This document shows, piece after piece, positions 54,289 through 64,000 of a stretch of 64,000 nt of DNA; positions within the stretch are counted from its first letter, which is position 1; each line of letters begins with the position of its first letter. The stretch is from Mastigamoeba balamuthi (Eukaryota > Evosea > Mastigamoebida > Mastigamoebidae): positions 1,362,324 to 1,426,323 of the forward strand of contig CACRSC010000084.1 in NCBI GenBank assembly GCA_902651635.1, in the 5' to 3' direction. A program made the translations under genes and the position numbers. The notes under the pieces are model-generated. The model saw only the letters and a list, made by a program, of their open reading frames with translations, searched no databases and was not told the DNA's origin.

Positions 54289-56626
54289 ATGTGCACCAGC
54301 GGCGCCGCTGGGGCCGCAGCCGCGCACGAGGGGCAGCTCTGGGCGTGCTGGCTCCTGCGCGAGAACGTCATCCCGCGCCTCACCCGCGTGCCGGACCTCG
54401 TGAGCCTTGCGCTGGCGTCGCCCCGTGCGCTGGCGACGCGCTGCCTCTGCTCCGTTGCGCCCCGCAGCCGTCGGGCGGCCGTCCTCGAGGCCCTCGTCGC
54501 CTCCTGCTCGCGCGCCGACCCCCGCGCGGTGTCCCTGCTCTCGGGAGACCCGTTCCGAGCGCTCGGGTGGCCCGCGGCCCCCGAGCCCCGGCGCAGGCCG
54601 CGCGGGACCGAATGCGCGTGGCCGCCCATACGCCCAAATCAATTGATTTTCTCACTCTTCTGCCCAAAACTCAGCGCAGGCGCTGGCGTGGGCCCCCAGC
54701 AACGCGGCTGAGGACGCCTGCGGCCCGGACGAGTGCGACGACGAGGTGGCCGAGCTCGTGCGCAGCGGCCGGACCCCCGAGGGCCTCGCGCGGTGGCTCT
54801 GCGCCCACGCGGCCGCCCGCGTGCACCCGCGCGTGCCGGCGCTCGACCGCGCGCTCGCGCTGGCGCCCTGGACGCGCGGCGCGTGCCCCGAGCTCACTCC
54901 CCGCGAGGCCCTGCGGCTCGCGTGCTTCTGGGGCCTCGAGGACTCTGTGCGGCGGCTCTCGCGTGCGCCGTTCTCTCTGGGCGCCGCCGACGCCCGCGCT
55001 CGCAACGGCGCGCGCGAGCCGCTCGGCGACCTGGAGCCCTCGGAGCGCGCGTGCGGCGAGTGCCTGCTCGTGGCCTGCGCGCGGGGCCACGCGGGGGTCG
55101 TGCGGGCCCTCGCGAAGCTCTACGGCCTCGGGGCCGCCGACGCGACGCTCTGCGCGCTCTGCGCCGCCGCCGCCAACGGCCACGCCGACGTCGTCCGCGC
55201 GCTCTGCGCCGCGCCGTACCGCGCGTCGGCCCCGGGCCCTCGCCTCGCCGTCGCCGCGGCGCTCGCGTGCGCGGGCGGCCACGCGGAGGCCCTCGAGGCG
55301 CTGGCGCGGCCGCCGCTCTGCCTGCGCTGCGGCTCCGCGCGCGACGGCCGCGCGCTGCTGGCGGCCGCCTGCCGCTGCGGCCGCGCGGGCGTCGTGCGCG
55401 CGCTGGCGCGNNNNNNNNNNNNNNNNNNNNNNNNNNNNNNNNNNNNNNNNNNNNNNNNNNNNNNNNNNNNNNNNNNNNNNNNNNNNNNNNNNNNNNNNNN
55501 NNNNNNNNNNNNNNNNNNNNNNNNNNNNNNNNNNNNNNNNNNNNNNNNNNNNNNNNNNNNNNNNNNNNNNNNNNNNNNNNNNNNNNNNNNNNNNNNNNNN
55601 NNNNNNNNNNNNNNNNNNNNNNNNNNNNNNNNNNNNNNNNNNNNNNNNNNNNNNNNNNNNNNNNNNNNNNNNNNNNNNNNNNNNNNNNNNNNNNNNNNNN
55701 NNNNNNNNNNNNNNNNNNNNNNNNNNNNNNNNNNNNNNNNNNNNNNNNNNNNNNNNNNNNNNNNNNNNNNNNNNNNNNNNNNNNNNNNNNNNNNNNNNNN
55801 NNNNNNNNNNNNNNNNNNNNNNNNNNNNGAGCCGTTCGCTCTGGGCCCCGCGGACGCCGACGCCTCCGACGCGCTGCGCCTCGCGTGCGGCAGCGACGCC
55901 GCCGAGGCCGCAGACGCCGTCCGCGCGCTCGCGGAGCCGCCGTACAGCGTCGCCGGACGCGCGTCGCCCGGGGCCGTCGCCGCGCTGCTGGCCGACGCGT
56001 GCGCGCGGGGCGCCGTCGACGTGGCGCGGGCGCTGCTGGAGGAGCCCTACGGGGCCGCGGGCGCCGTCGACTGGGACGGCGCCCGCGCGCTGCTTGAAGC
56101 CGTCTGCGAGGGCGGCCACTGCGCTGTGCTGCGCGCGCTCTCGGTGCCGCCGTTCGCGCGCGTTGTCGAGACGGGCCTCGCGGAGATGGACCCCGCGGCG
56201 ACGCTCGAGTGCGTGCACCGCCTGCTGCGCCTCGCCTGCTGCGCCGGCAGCGCCCCGATGGTCCGCACGCTCGCGCGGCCGCCGTACTGCGCAGACGGCG
56301 AGCACGCGCGGCACCGCGGCAACGCGATACTGCGGGCCGCCTGCTCGCGCGGGCACTGCGCCGTCGTCCGCGCCCTCGCGAGGCCGCCGTACGGACTCTG
56401 CGGAGACGACGCGAGGGCCGAGGACGGGGCGCTGCTGGCCGCGTGCAGGACGGGCCACGCGGACGTCGTGCGGGCGCTGGCCAGGGAGCCCTACGCCCTG
56501 GGCGAGCGCGACGCGAGGGCTGCGCGCTGCAGGGCCGTGCACGTGGCCAGGCAGCGGCGCCACGCAGAGGTCCTCGAGGTCCTCAGCGGCCCCCCGTACA
56601 ACACGCCGCCCGACAGCTGCCGCTAG
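54289..56626 (+). CDS. ankyrin-like repeat protein, interrupted by an assembly gap
   Basis: The first exon starts at MCTSGAAGAAAAHEG and contains an F-box-like helical part (VIPRLTRVPDLVSLALASPRA). A short intron ends in GCGCAG at about 54675; its donor is not certain (GAAT|GCGCGT with acceptor CTCAG keeps frame). The second exon runs to the stop at 56626 and contains repeats of about 35-40 residues with the pattern LL.AC..GHADVVRALA..PY, a degenerate ankyrin-like helical repeat. 418 N remove several repeats. F-box plus ankyrin-like repeats would suggest a substrate adaptor of an SCF ubiquitin ligase; the F-box call is weak. Codon third positions are almost all G or C. Confidence 0.65.
55411..55828. 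other. assembly gap (418 N)
   Basis: A run of N lies inside the ankyrin-like repeat exon. The frame is maintained on both sides only if the missing length is right, and the repetitive, GC-rich sequence explains the failure to assemble. Confidence 0.99.
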
Positions 56627-57247
56627 CAGCGCCCAACTCGTACTGCTGCGGACTGCCCCTGCAGCTGCAGCGCTTCCTGTTCCACGGATCGTTCCCTGCT
56701 GACTCCGAGCCGCATCCGGCGCTTTTCGCACCGCATCCATCGTCTTCCATCGTTTTTCCCCCCCATTGCGCCCCAAGCGCCTAAAAAGGTTGCATGTTTT
56801 TTCCTTCCTGTTTTTAAAACCGACGGCCGTCTGTGCCGTCGTTATGCTGACTCGCTCGGCGTTCAACACTGCTTTATCGGCCCGGCACGTTGCCTTTTGA
56901 TACAGCCCCTCCGCTGCCGTGGGATGTCGTGCGAGAGAAAATCGCCTGTGAATTCGAGCATTGAGTCAGCACAAAATTGCATCCACTGATATACTCGCCT
57001 CGGATTAAGCTGGTGAAGGCGCGGAGCTGTCTGCCCGGTCAGCCGCGCACATCCCGCTCCACGGTACCTTTGCCGAATTCACACCGATGATCAGTCCAAT
57101 CCCAGGACTGAATTTGGTTTTATTCTCATCATCGCTCATATTATTTAACTTTCTCCTCCGCGTCGGTAGTTGCACGGATCCCCTTTCCCTTTTCCCTCCA
57201 CCGCCTCCCGCCACACCCACCGGCACCGCACTCGCGTTGTGTACCGC
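56627..57247. other. intergenic region
   Basis: No gene is supported. The stretch is mixed in composition, with a C/T-rich part at 56700-56770 and an AT-rich part with TTATTTAACTTT at about 57140, just before the glycosyltransferase start. Confidence 0.4.
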
Positions 57248-58977
57248 ATGCCTGCCCTGCAGCCTGCAAAGCGAGGCCTCGTACACGCGGCCGTCGTCTC
57301 TGTTGCCATCGCCTTCTCGGCGATTTCCCTGACGCGAAGCCTGACCGCTGAGCAGCGCCCGTCGCTCGACGCCATCGCGCTGTCGTACTCGGCGCCGCTC
57401 ATGATGTCGCCCCGGGCACGCCCCAACGCCTCTCGCGTGGTCATGGCGCCGTGGGGGTTCTACGAGAGCAAACAGGCAACTCCCACACTTACCCCGCACC
57501 CCCCACATCAGACAACCCCATTCGAGACCCCCACATGTGACGTTCGGCCTGCGCCGCCCCTGCCCGTGCCCAGGTCTCTGCAGCCACGATGCCCTACGAG
57601 AGGTACGACTCAGCCAAGGAGAGCTGGCGGGCCGAGGTCCGGAGGCTGCGCGGCATGCCCGAGCCCCCCGAGGAGGTCGTTGGGTTCGAGCCCCGGGGCA
57701 TCGTAATCACCTGCAGCGCAAACCTGTTCCCCCTCTGCTTCACGAACGTCCAGCTGCTCCTCGACGTGCTGAAGACGCGCCTCCCGATCGGTGAGCGAGC
57801 GCAGTGCAATCGCGGCGGTCTAACTGGCCAGCGTTGCGCGTTCCCCCATTTTACAGAGCTGTGGAGGCAGAGAGGAGAGCTCACCGGGAAGCAGGAGGCG
57901 ATGCTCGAGGACGAGGCCGCACGGCACCCCACGCAGCTGCGCATGCGCTACACGGAGGAGCTGACTGCTACGTTCGAGAGGCTCTTTGGCAGCTTCGAGC
58001 GGTACTCGACAGGCAGCGTCTTCGCCACCCGAAAACCGTACCGTACGCAAAAATAGCCCGGCTGCAATTCGCTCGCCTTTCTGAGCAACGCCCCGCGAAA
58101 TGGCCTGACATTGCTGTGCATAGATCTCAAGGTGGTGGCCATCGTCGGTAGCGCCTTCAGGGAGGTGATGCTGCTCGACTCGGACTGCCTCCCCGCGTAC
58201 GACCCCGAGTTCCTCTGGGAGTCGCCAGAGTTCCGCGAGACCGGCGCTGTGTTCTGGCCCGACGCCATGGGCGCAGGCCGGTCGTGGCCGATATGGGACG
58301 TCATTGGTGTTGAGCCCCGCGACATCCGGGCGGTCGAGGCCGGCGTGCTGATGATAGACAAGGGCAGGAACTGGCGGGCCCTGATGGCCTGCGCGTACAT
58401 GAACCAGAAGCAGTCCTTCTTCTACAGCCTCCGTACGCAGCGAGCCCCTCTCGTCTCCCCCATCCAGAGACCTCTGGACCCTGCTGACTGCTGACACTCT
58501 GGCAGTGCACGGCGACAAGGACACGTTCCTGTTCTCTTGGATCGGGACGGGGTCCCCGTTCCACCTCGTTGAGTTCCCTCCGCTCGCCGTGGGGAAGACG
58601 CCGGGCCACGCCTTCAAGGGCATCTCCTACGCGCACAGCGACACCTCGGGGCGGCTCTCCTTTGTCCACCTTCTCCAGCGCAAGGGAGCCAGCGTGTTCT
58701 CCTCGGCCAGGAGGTGGAACGCCGTGCAGTTCTTCAACCCTGAGAAGAGCGCCTTCTACTTGCTGTGCGACTATGCTCCCCACTTATGGCTACAGGACTG
58801 ACTCCCCTGGCGATCAGAAACCAAGGAGGCTATCAGGTGTTCCCGCACAACGAGGACGAGCACTTTGTTCCCTTCCGAGAGCTTCTCGGCAATTTCGAGG
58901 ACGTGGTCTCCTCTCTCTACGACAGCCAATACCACGAGACCCACGCCTATGAAGAGGATTTCCTCAGCATGGTTTAA
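57248..58977 (+). CDS. alpha-mannosyltransferase of the MNN1 family (GT71)
   Basis: This is a Golgi type II membrane glycosyltransferase that would add mannose to glycans. Exons 57248-57475, 57574-57790, 57857-58042, 58124-58432, 58506-58764 and 58818-58977 sum to 453 codons (452 aa). Residues 8-30 form a signal anchor. Family signatures are LLLDVLKTRLPI|ELW, AIVGSAFREVMLLDSDCLP (DxD-type metal site), FRETGAVFWPDAMG, VEAGVLMIDKGRNW and HGDKDTFLFSW. The last intron (58765-58817) is needed for frame: LL|NQGGYQVFPHNEDE. The first intron seems to have a GC donor (CAG|GCAACT); GT alternatives nearby do not keep frame as simply. GT71 enzymes are best known from fungi and a few protists. Confidence 0.85.
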
Positions 58978-59361
58978 GACAGCTGAGCATGGCGCCCTCT
59001 GTTCTGCACCAGCTGTTGGCTGTGAATGATTGTTATTTGTCTCTCCCCCTCAATGTCGTTCCTAACAGAGAAGTCTGGGCAAAGCCTGGTTGAATGACCA
59101 TCGTTGTTGCACTTGCGTTGTGCGCAATGAACAGCACTTGAGTCTGGTGTTTGTACACAGCCACCAATGCAACCTCTGCGGAATAGGAGAGTGTTTCTTC
59201 AGGAGCTCAAGAGGGGCTCGCTCAGATCGCCACGACTCTTCGGAGACGCTCCCCATCTCCTGCACGGCGCTGCGCGTTAGCCGAGGTGCTCAGCGGGGCG
59301 GGAGGGCGTTGCCAGTGTCTGCGAGAGCGGGGCAGGCAGCGAACCTTGCCGCAGAGGTTGC
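58978..59361. other. convergent intergenic region
   Basis: The 3' ends of the glycosyltransferase and the large membrane protein face each other here. I see no gene and no clear repeat. Confidence 0.45.
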
Positions 59362-62300
59362 TCACCTAGAGTCTACAACGCTGACAGGCTTCACACCGGA
59401 CATGATGTACTGCGACCCAGCCCCTGCCTCCAGGTGCGACCCCTCTGCGTACTTACCGCCGCCGCTGCCGCCGCCCGAGCTGCCCAGCCGCGAGTCGTCG
59501 GGCTTCACGTACTGCATCGCCATCTCCGCGTCGTCGTCCCCACGAGACCCCCCGGTCCGCCTCTTGTAGAAGAGCAGCGCGCAGACGCCGATGGCAGCGA
59601 AGCCGGGGATCAGCAGCAGGAGCAGCAGCAGCAGCTTCTTGTCCGACGAGCTGCCCGAGGGCGGCGGGTACGTGTAGACGTTGGACTCTGCGACGATCGT
59701 CGCCGTCGTCGTGTTGAGCGCCGTGACCTTGTCGCGCGTGAGCTGCGCCATGTAGTCGATGCTCAGGCCGCCGCGCTTGGCCGCGTCGCTGGCCTGCGAG
59801 ACGCGCAGCGCCGCCCACTGCTGCTCGGCGTCGACGGTGATCGAGAGCTCCGTGCCCGTCGCGAAGCGCAGCCACGAGGCGGCGCCGTGCACGCGGTTCA
59901 GCCACACGACGTTCTTGACGTTCTGCGCGTCGGTCTTGAGCGCCAGCGCCAGCGCGCGGGCGCCGCCGCTGCCCGTGAGCGTCGTCGCGTAGTCGGCCCT
60001 GTCGCTCGAGTAGTAGACGTTGACGGGCGTGCTGATCGTCTGCGAGACGGTCTTCTCGCCGCGCGAGGGCGTCAGGTCGATGAACCCGCGCGCGTACTGC
60101 GAGAGCGTGCGGTAGTTGAGCGGCGCCGCGGCCCTGGGCCCCGCGCCGGCGCGGCCGTCGGGCGGGACGCTGACGAGGAACTGGTAGCCGCTCGAGTCCC
60201 ACGGGGCCAGCGGCGGCGAGCGGAAGAACGAGACCGTCTGGTTGCCGTCGGGCGTCGTGCCCAGCACCCAGTCCCTGCCCGGCGCCCCGGCGAGCGTGGC
60301 GGCGACGACGGTGACGTTGGCGCCGAGGTTGATCGTGAAGTTGACGTTGTACGCGTAGCTGTCGCCCGTGTTGACGAGCGTCGCCTTGGCGATGGCCCAC
60401 GCGTCGTCGCCGGGCATCAGCTGCTGCTGCACGCGCACGAGCCCCGAGGCCGACGCCAGCGTCACCGACCAGCGCAGGTCGAGGTACGCGCCCTTGATCT
60501 GCGCGCGCTGCGTCTCCGAGACGCTCGTCGACTTGGCCCGCGCGGACCAGTCGGCAAAGTCTGCGCGGTACCCGTAGCTCACGTCCTGCAGCCCCGAGGG
60601 GATCTGCGACGCCGACGTGCGCACGAGCACGTGCAGCTCCGTCTCGTCTGCGCCCTGGGCCGCCGGGACCTTGACGGGGAACTGCGGCACGCGCGAGCCC
60701 AGCCCGATGCTCGCGACGACGTTGCCCCACCCGTCCGGGGCCGTGGCGACGGTGCAGCGCGGGGCCGCGGCGTAGAGGTCCGCCCAGGCCCTGTTGAGGC
60801 ACGCGAACTCGCCCAGCTCGGTGCCGTTGGAGACGCGCCCGAGGCACGCGCGCAGCTGCTCCATCTGCTGCGTCGTCACGAAGGCGGCGCCGTCGACGGC
60901 GAACCAGCGCGTGTACGTCGCCTGCAGCCGCAGCCCCGTCGCGTAGCCGCTCGTCCAGAAGATCTTGCCCGCGTTGGGCCCCGAGGCGTACGGGACGCCG
61001 AAGACGATGGGCGGCAGCGCGACGACGTACGAGTGCGCGCCCGTGGGGTCGCCGACGCCCGGGAAGCTGTCGACGTAGGCCGCGTTGAGCGTCACGTTGA
61101 GCGTGTGCAGGCGCCCGCGCAGGGCGTCGGGGAACGTCGCGAGCACGCGGAGGTCGAGGTAGTAGTCGCCCTTCCAGCCGTCGCGGATCGTCGCCACGTT
61201 GATGCTGTCAAAGTCGAAGAACAGCCCCGCGACGCCCACGACGTCGGTCGACGGCGCCAGCGACACGTGCGGCCGCAGCTCGGCGGGCACGTCGACCGAG
61301 AGGAAGTTGTACGCCGTGGGCTTGCGGACGGCGCGGACGATGTTGTACATGAGCTCGTACGAGTTGATGGCCTCGCGGCTGATCTCCGTGCTCTCGATGG
61401 CGTTGGACTTGAGGTTGATGTCGAACCCCGCGTTGTTGTTGAACGTGTACTTGACCCTCGTGCGGCCCTGCCCGGGCGTCTTCACGATGCAGGACGTCCC
61501 CGCGTCCCCCACGTACACCGAGACGCTGAAGTCGCCGTACCCGTGGTGCTGTGCTCGGGCGTTAATTACCAGATATTTCAAGATCCAGGGGGCGGTTTGC
61601 ATTGGAAATGCGGGGAAACTGGGGTACCTTGATGAAGACCGTGTCGGTCCACTGGCGCTGGGTCTCGGCCTGGTCGGTGATGGTGTAGTGGTGGAACGTC
61701 AGCGCGTTGAACGTCGTCGAGTACGAGGGCAGCAGCTCCTCGTCGAGCTGCACGTCGTTCCTGATAGCCATCACCGTGCTCACCGGGTTGTCCACCACCA
61801 GGTACGAGTTGCGCGAGTTGGCCGGGTTCTACACGCAGCAGAAGGGAACTTTCAGTTGAATTGCCTCGAGGATCATTTTGGGAAAAAACAAAGTCAAAAA
61901 TTCAGCATGGCGTGAAGCAGACGCACCCAATAAGTGAAGCGGCCGCCGTCCTGGACCTTGGCGACGCCCTCGAACTTGATGAGGTCCGAGGAGAAGGGCA
62001 CGATGCGGTAGAGCACATTGATGTTCTCTTTGGCGTTGCCGCGCAGGTTGGCCGCGAAGTAGAGCCAGTCGCGCGGCGTGTCCGTGTACACGATGTTGGG
62101 GTACTGCCCGATAGTGTCCTGCGTGTACTGGGTCGTCCCGCTGCAGTCGAACCCGCTTAGCCAGCTGGCGCTGCCGCCCTTGGCGGGGTCGACGGGCACG
62201 ACGTTGTTCTCGAAGACGTTGCGCAGGAAGTAGACCTTGCTGTTCGCGGGGTCGACCTTGGGCGTGCGCCTGTTGAAGAGGCACGTGTACGCGTTGCGCA

Positions 62301-64000
62301 GGGCCGACTGGACCAGCGCGTCTGCGCCGTGTAGCTGCGTGATGTCGACCCACGCGGAGGTGTCTGTCAGCGGGCTGCGGCCGACGGCGATGGTGTTGGC
62401 GCGGGACTGGCCGGCGACGAGAGTGTGGTCGCTGAGCTGCAGGTTGTCGGACCACCAGCCGCGCTTGCTCGAGAAGCCCGCGTGGCTGTACGACGAGTTG
62501 TAGACCATCTGGTAGCCCAGGCCCTTGAACAGCGGGAAGGCGATGAGGTTCTCCGGCTTGATGCTCGAGTACCCCAGGTGCGGCAGGTTGTTGTCCATGT
62601 GGTACCTGCGATATATAATTCTGAGTCCTGCTGCTGATCTTGGTGTTGGTGACTGGGGGGCCATCGAAGAGATGGCGTGGCGTGTTCATTACTCTAACGT
62701 AAGAAATAAACTCGAGAGGCTTGTAATGAGTGACAGAACAAAGTGAAACATAACAAAGTAGATGCGCTGTGAGCACTGATCGACAATAAGCAAAGTGGTT
62801 GCGAGGACCCCGAGCAACGAAGCCAAGCGGTGTGAGCTGTGCGTGAGAGGGTGCGCACCTGTAGGCCTTGTCCATGTGGTTGTCGTCGTAGTCGTAGTGC
62901 GTGAGGTCCCACATGTTGGGCTGGATGTACCCGCTGGGCCAGTAGTCGTTGACCTGCTTGGCGTAGTTCCACGTCGTGCTTGCGTTACCCACGCGCCTGC
63001 TGAGCGTCGGCAGCGACCCCAGCTTCTCGCAGTTGGGGTCGTCGGTGCCCAGCGTCTTGGCGCACAGCGTCGCGTTCTGTATCCCCTTGCGCTGGTCCGT
63101 CGTCAGCTTCTGCCCCGACAGCCACACGTCCGCGTCCCTGAAGCACACCCCGTAGCTCGCGTTGTGCCCGCTCTTGATGTACTGCAGCTGGTCCGTCGAG
63201 TCCGGAGACTGCAGTGGCAATCGCGTTTTTCAAAGTCAAATTGTGTTCGATATTGTCCAAGTCAAAAACCAAAGAGACCGCACAGCGAACGACCGCGGGT
63301 AGAAGTCGGGCTCGTAGAGACGCTCCTTGCCGCAGACCTTGCCGGCGACGCCACAGAGCTGGTTGACCTCGTTGGCCTTGCAGGCGGTGACCTCGAACCA
63401 CTTGGGATAGTTGTTGAGCAGCTTGAGCTGCACGCGCACCGTCGCCTGGTCGTCGCTGCGCCAGTCGAGCATCCGGTTGCCCCACCTGTCGAGCACCTCG
63501 AACGTCGTCGTCATCACGAAGTTGCGCAGCGGCGGCGGGATCGGCGGGTACTCGAAGATGGTCGACCTGACGGGCTGCGCCCACGCGCGGCCCCACACGT
63601 CCTCCCACTCGACGCGGCCCGTCTCCGGCGCCGCGGGTATCAGCAGCGACGTGCCCGTCGTCAGGTACTCGCGGAACGGCACGCTCGAGGTGCCGATGTG
63701 CGTGACGGCAGAGAACCCGTCGTTGAGCGTCACGAGACACGGCTCGTTGATCGGGTGGAACTCGGCAGAGCCGTGCACGGCCCTGTGCGCCGCCAGCTCC
63801 TGCTCGTAGAGGCCGTAGCGCACGAACGGCTCGAGCAGCTCGTAAGGCTGCACGACGCTGGCGTTGAGGTCGCTGCTGCCGCGGACGGCGAAGCGCAGCT
63901 TGAGGGCCGGCAGGCGCAGGGCGTTGACAGGCGCCAGCGAGAGCTGCTGGGCGGTGACGGTGCGCGAGGTCCACGTCTCGCAGGCCTGCTGGGGCTTGGT
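59362..64000 (-). CDS. large type I membrane protein (5' part beyond the window)
   Basis: At least six exons are read, the last being 61548-59362; others end or begin near 61628, 61829, 61930, 62612, 62862, 63213 and 63290. More than 1,350 residues are visible and the N-terminus lies past 64000. The large ectodomain is beta-rich with many N-glycosylation sequons (for example GHNASYGV, GANVTVV, LNVTLN) and scattered cysteines. One TM segment, a leucine run followed by Lys-Arg-Arg, lies about 85 residues from the C-terminus. A short Ser/Gly-rich cytosolic tail follows. I recognise no domain family. It is most likely a surface receptor or adhesion protein. Donors GTACCC, GTGCGT, GTGCGC and GTGCGG follow the window's pattern. 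Confidence 0.75.

Overview
The window is nuclear DNA from a GC-rich, intron-bearing unicellular eukaryote. Most genes are split by short introns (about 50-200 bp, a few of 400-740 bp) that end in GCAG, with CTGAC-like branch sites. Proteins read with the standard code. Rho GEF/GAP multidomain proteins, a BAR-domain protein, a ceramide-phosphotransferase-like enzyme, a GT71 glycosyltransferase and an ankyrin-like repeat protein would suit a free-living amoebozoan-like protist. That assignment is inference; no rRNA or organellar marker is present. No intact transposon, virus-like element, tRNA or CRISPR was recognised. Exon joins below were worked out by hand from splice motifs, reading phase and family alignment. 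For most genes the summed exon lengths are an exact multiple of three.

Layout. 0-5 kb: two minus-strand membrane proteins, a multi-TM cyclic-nucleotide phosphodiesterase and a DUF229 sulfatase-like protein. 6-12 kb: the exosome helicase MTR4 and a PA28-type proteasome activator on the plus strand. 12-14 kb: a PRMT5-like methyltransferase without its usual N-terminal barrel. 14-23 kb: two convergent genes that each carry a RhoGEF (DH), a PH-like region and a RhoGAP, one with a BAR domain and zinc-knuckle tail, the other with a WD40-like propeller. 23-26 kb: a cytosolic CAP-domain protein and a small unknown protein. 27-35 kb: three tandem paralogous DHA2-type MFS transporters sharing a 17-bp upstream element. 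35-43 kb: two unknown proteins, a sphingomyelin-synthase-like enzyme, a pRiA4b ORF-3-like protein and an inositol polyphosphate kinase. 44-50 kb: a probable ADP-ribosyltransferase with SEL1 repeats, a MATE transporter and a short TM ORF. 50-54 kb: a CpG-poor, AT-richer island holding a decayed copy of the MATE 3' region. 54-59 kb: an ankyrin-like protein broken by an assembly gap and an MNN1/GT71 glycosyltransferase. 59-64 kb: a large type I membrane protein that runs off the right edge.

Three genome-level signals stand out. First, the 5' splice site: roughly two thirds of the donors I could place are G(T/C)NCG rather than GTRAGT, and at least nine are GC donors, mostly AG|GCACGY. Second, three genes (MTR4, the sphingomyelin-synthase-like gene, MATE) each have an extra copy of their own 3' end lying downstream in the same orientation. 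Third, the 50-54 kb island looks like sequence decayed by CpG transitions, which implies cytosine methylation.
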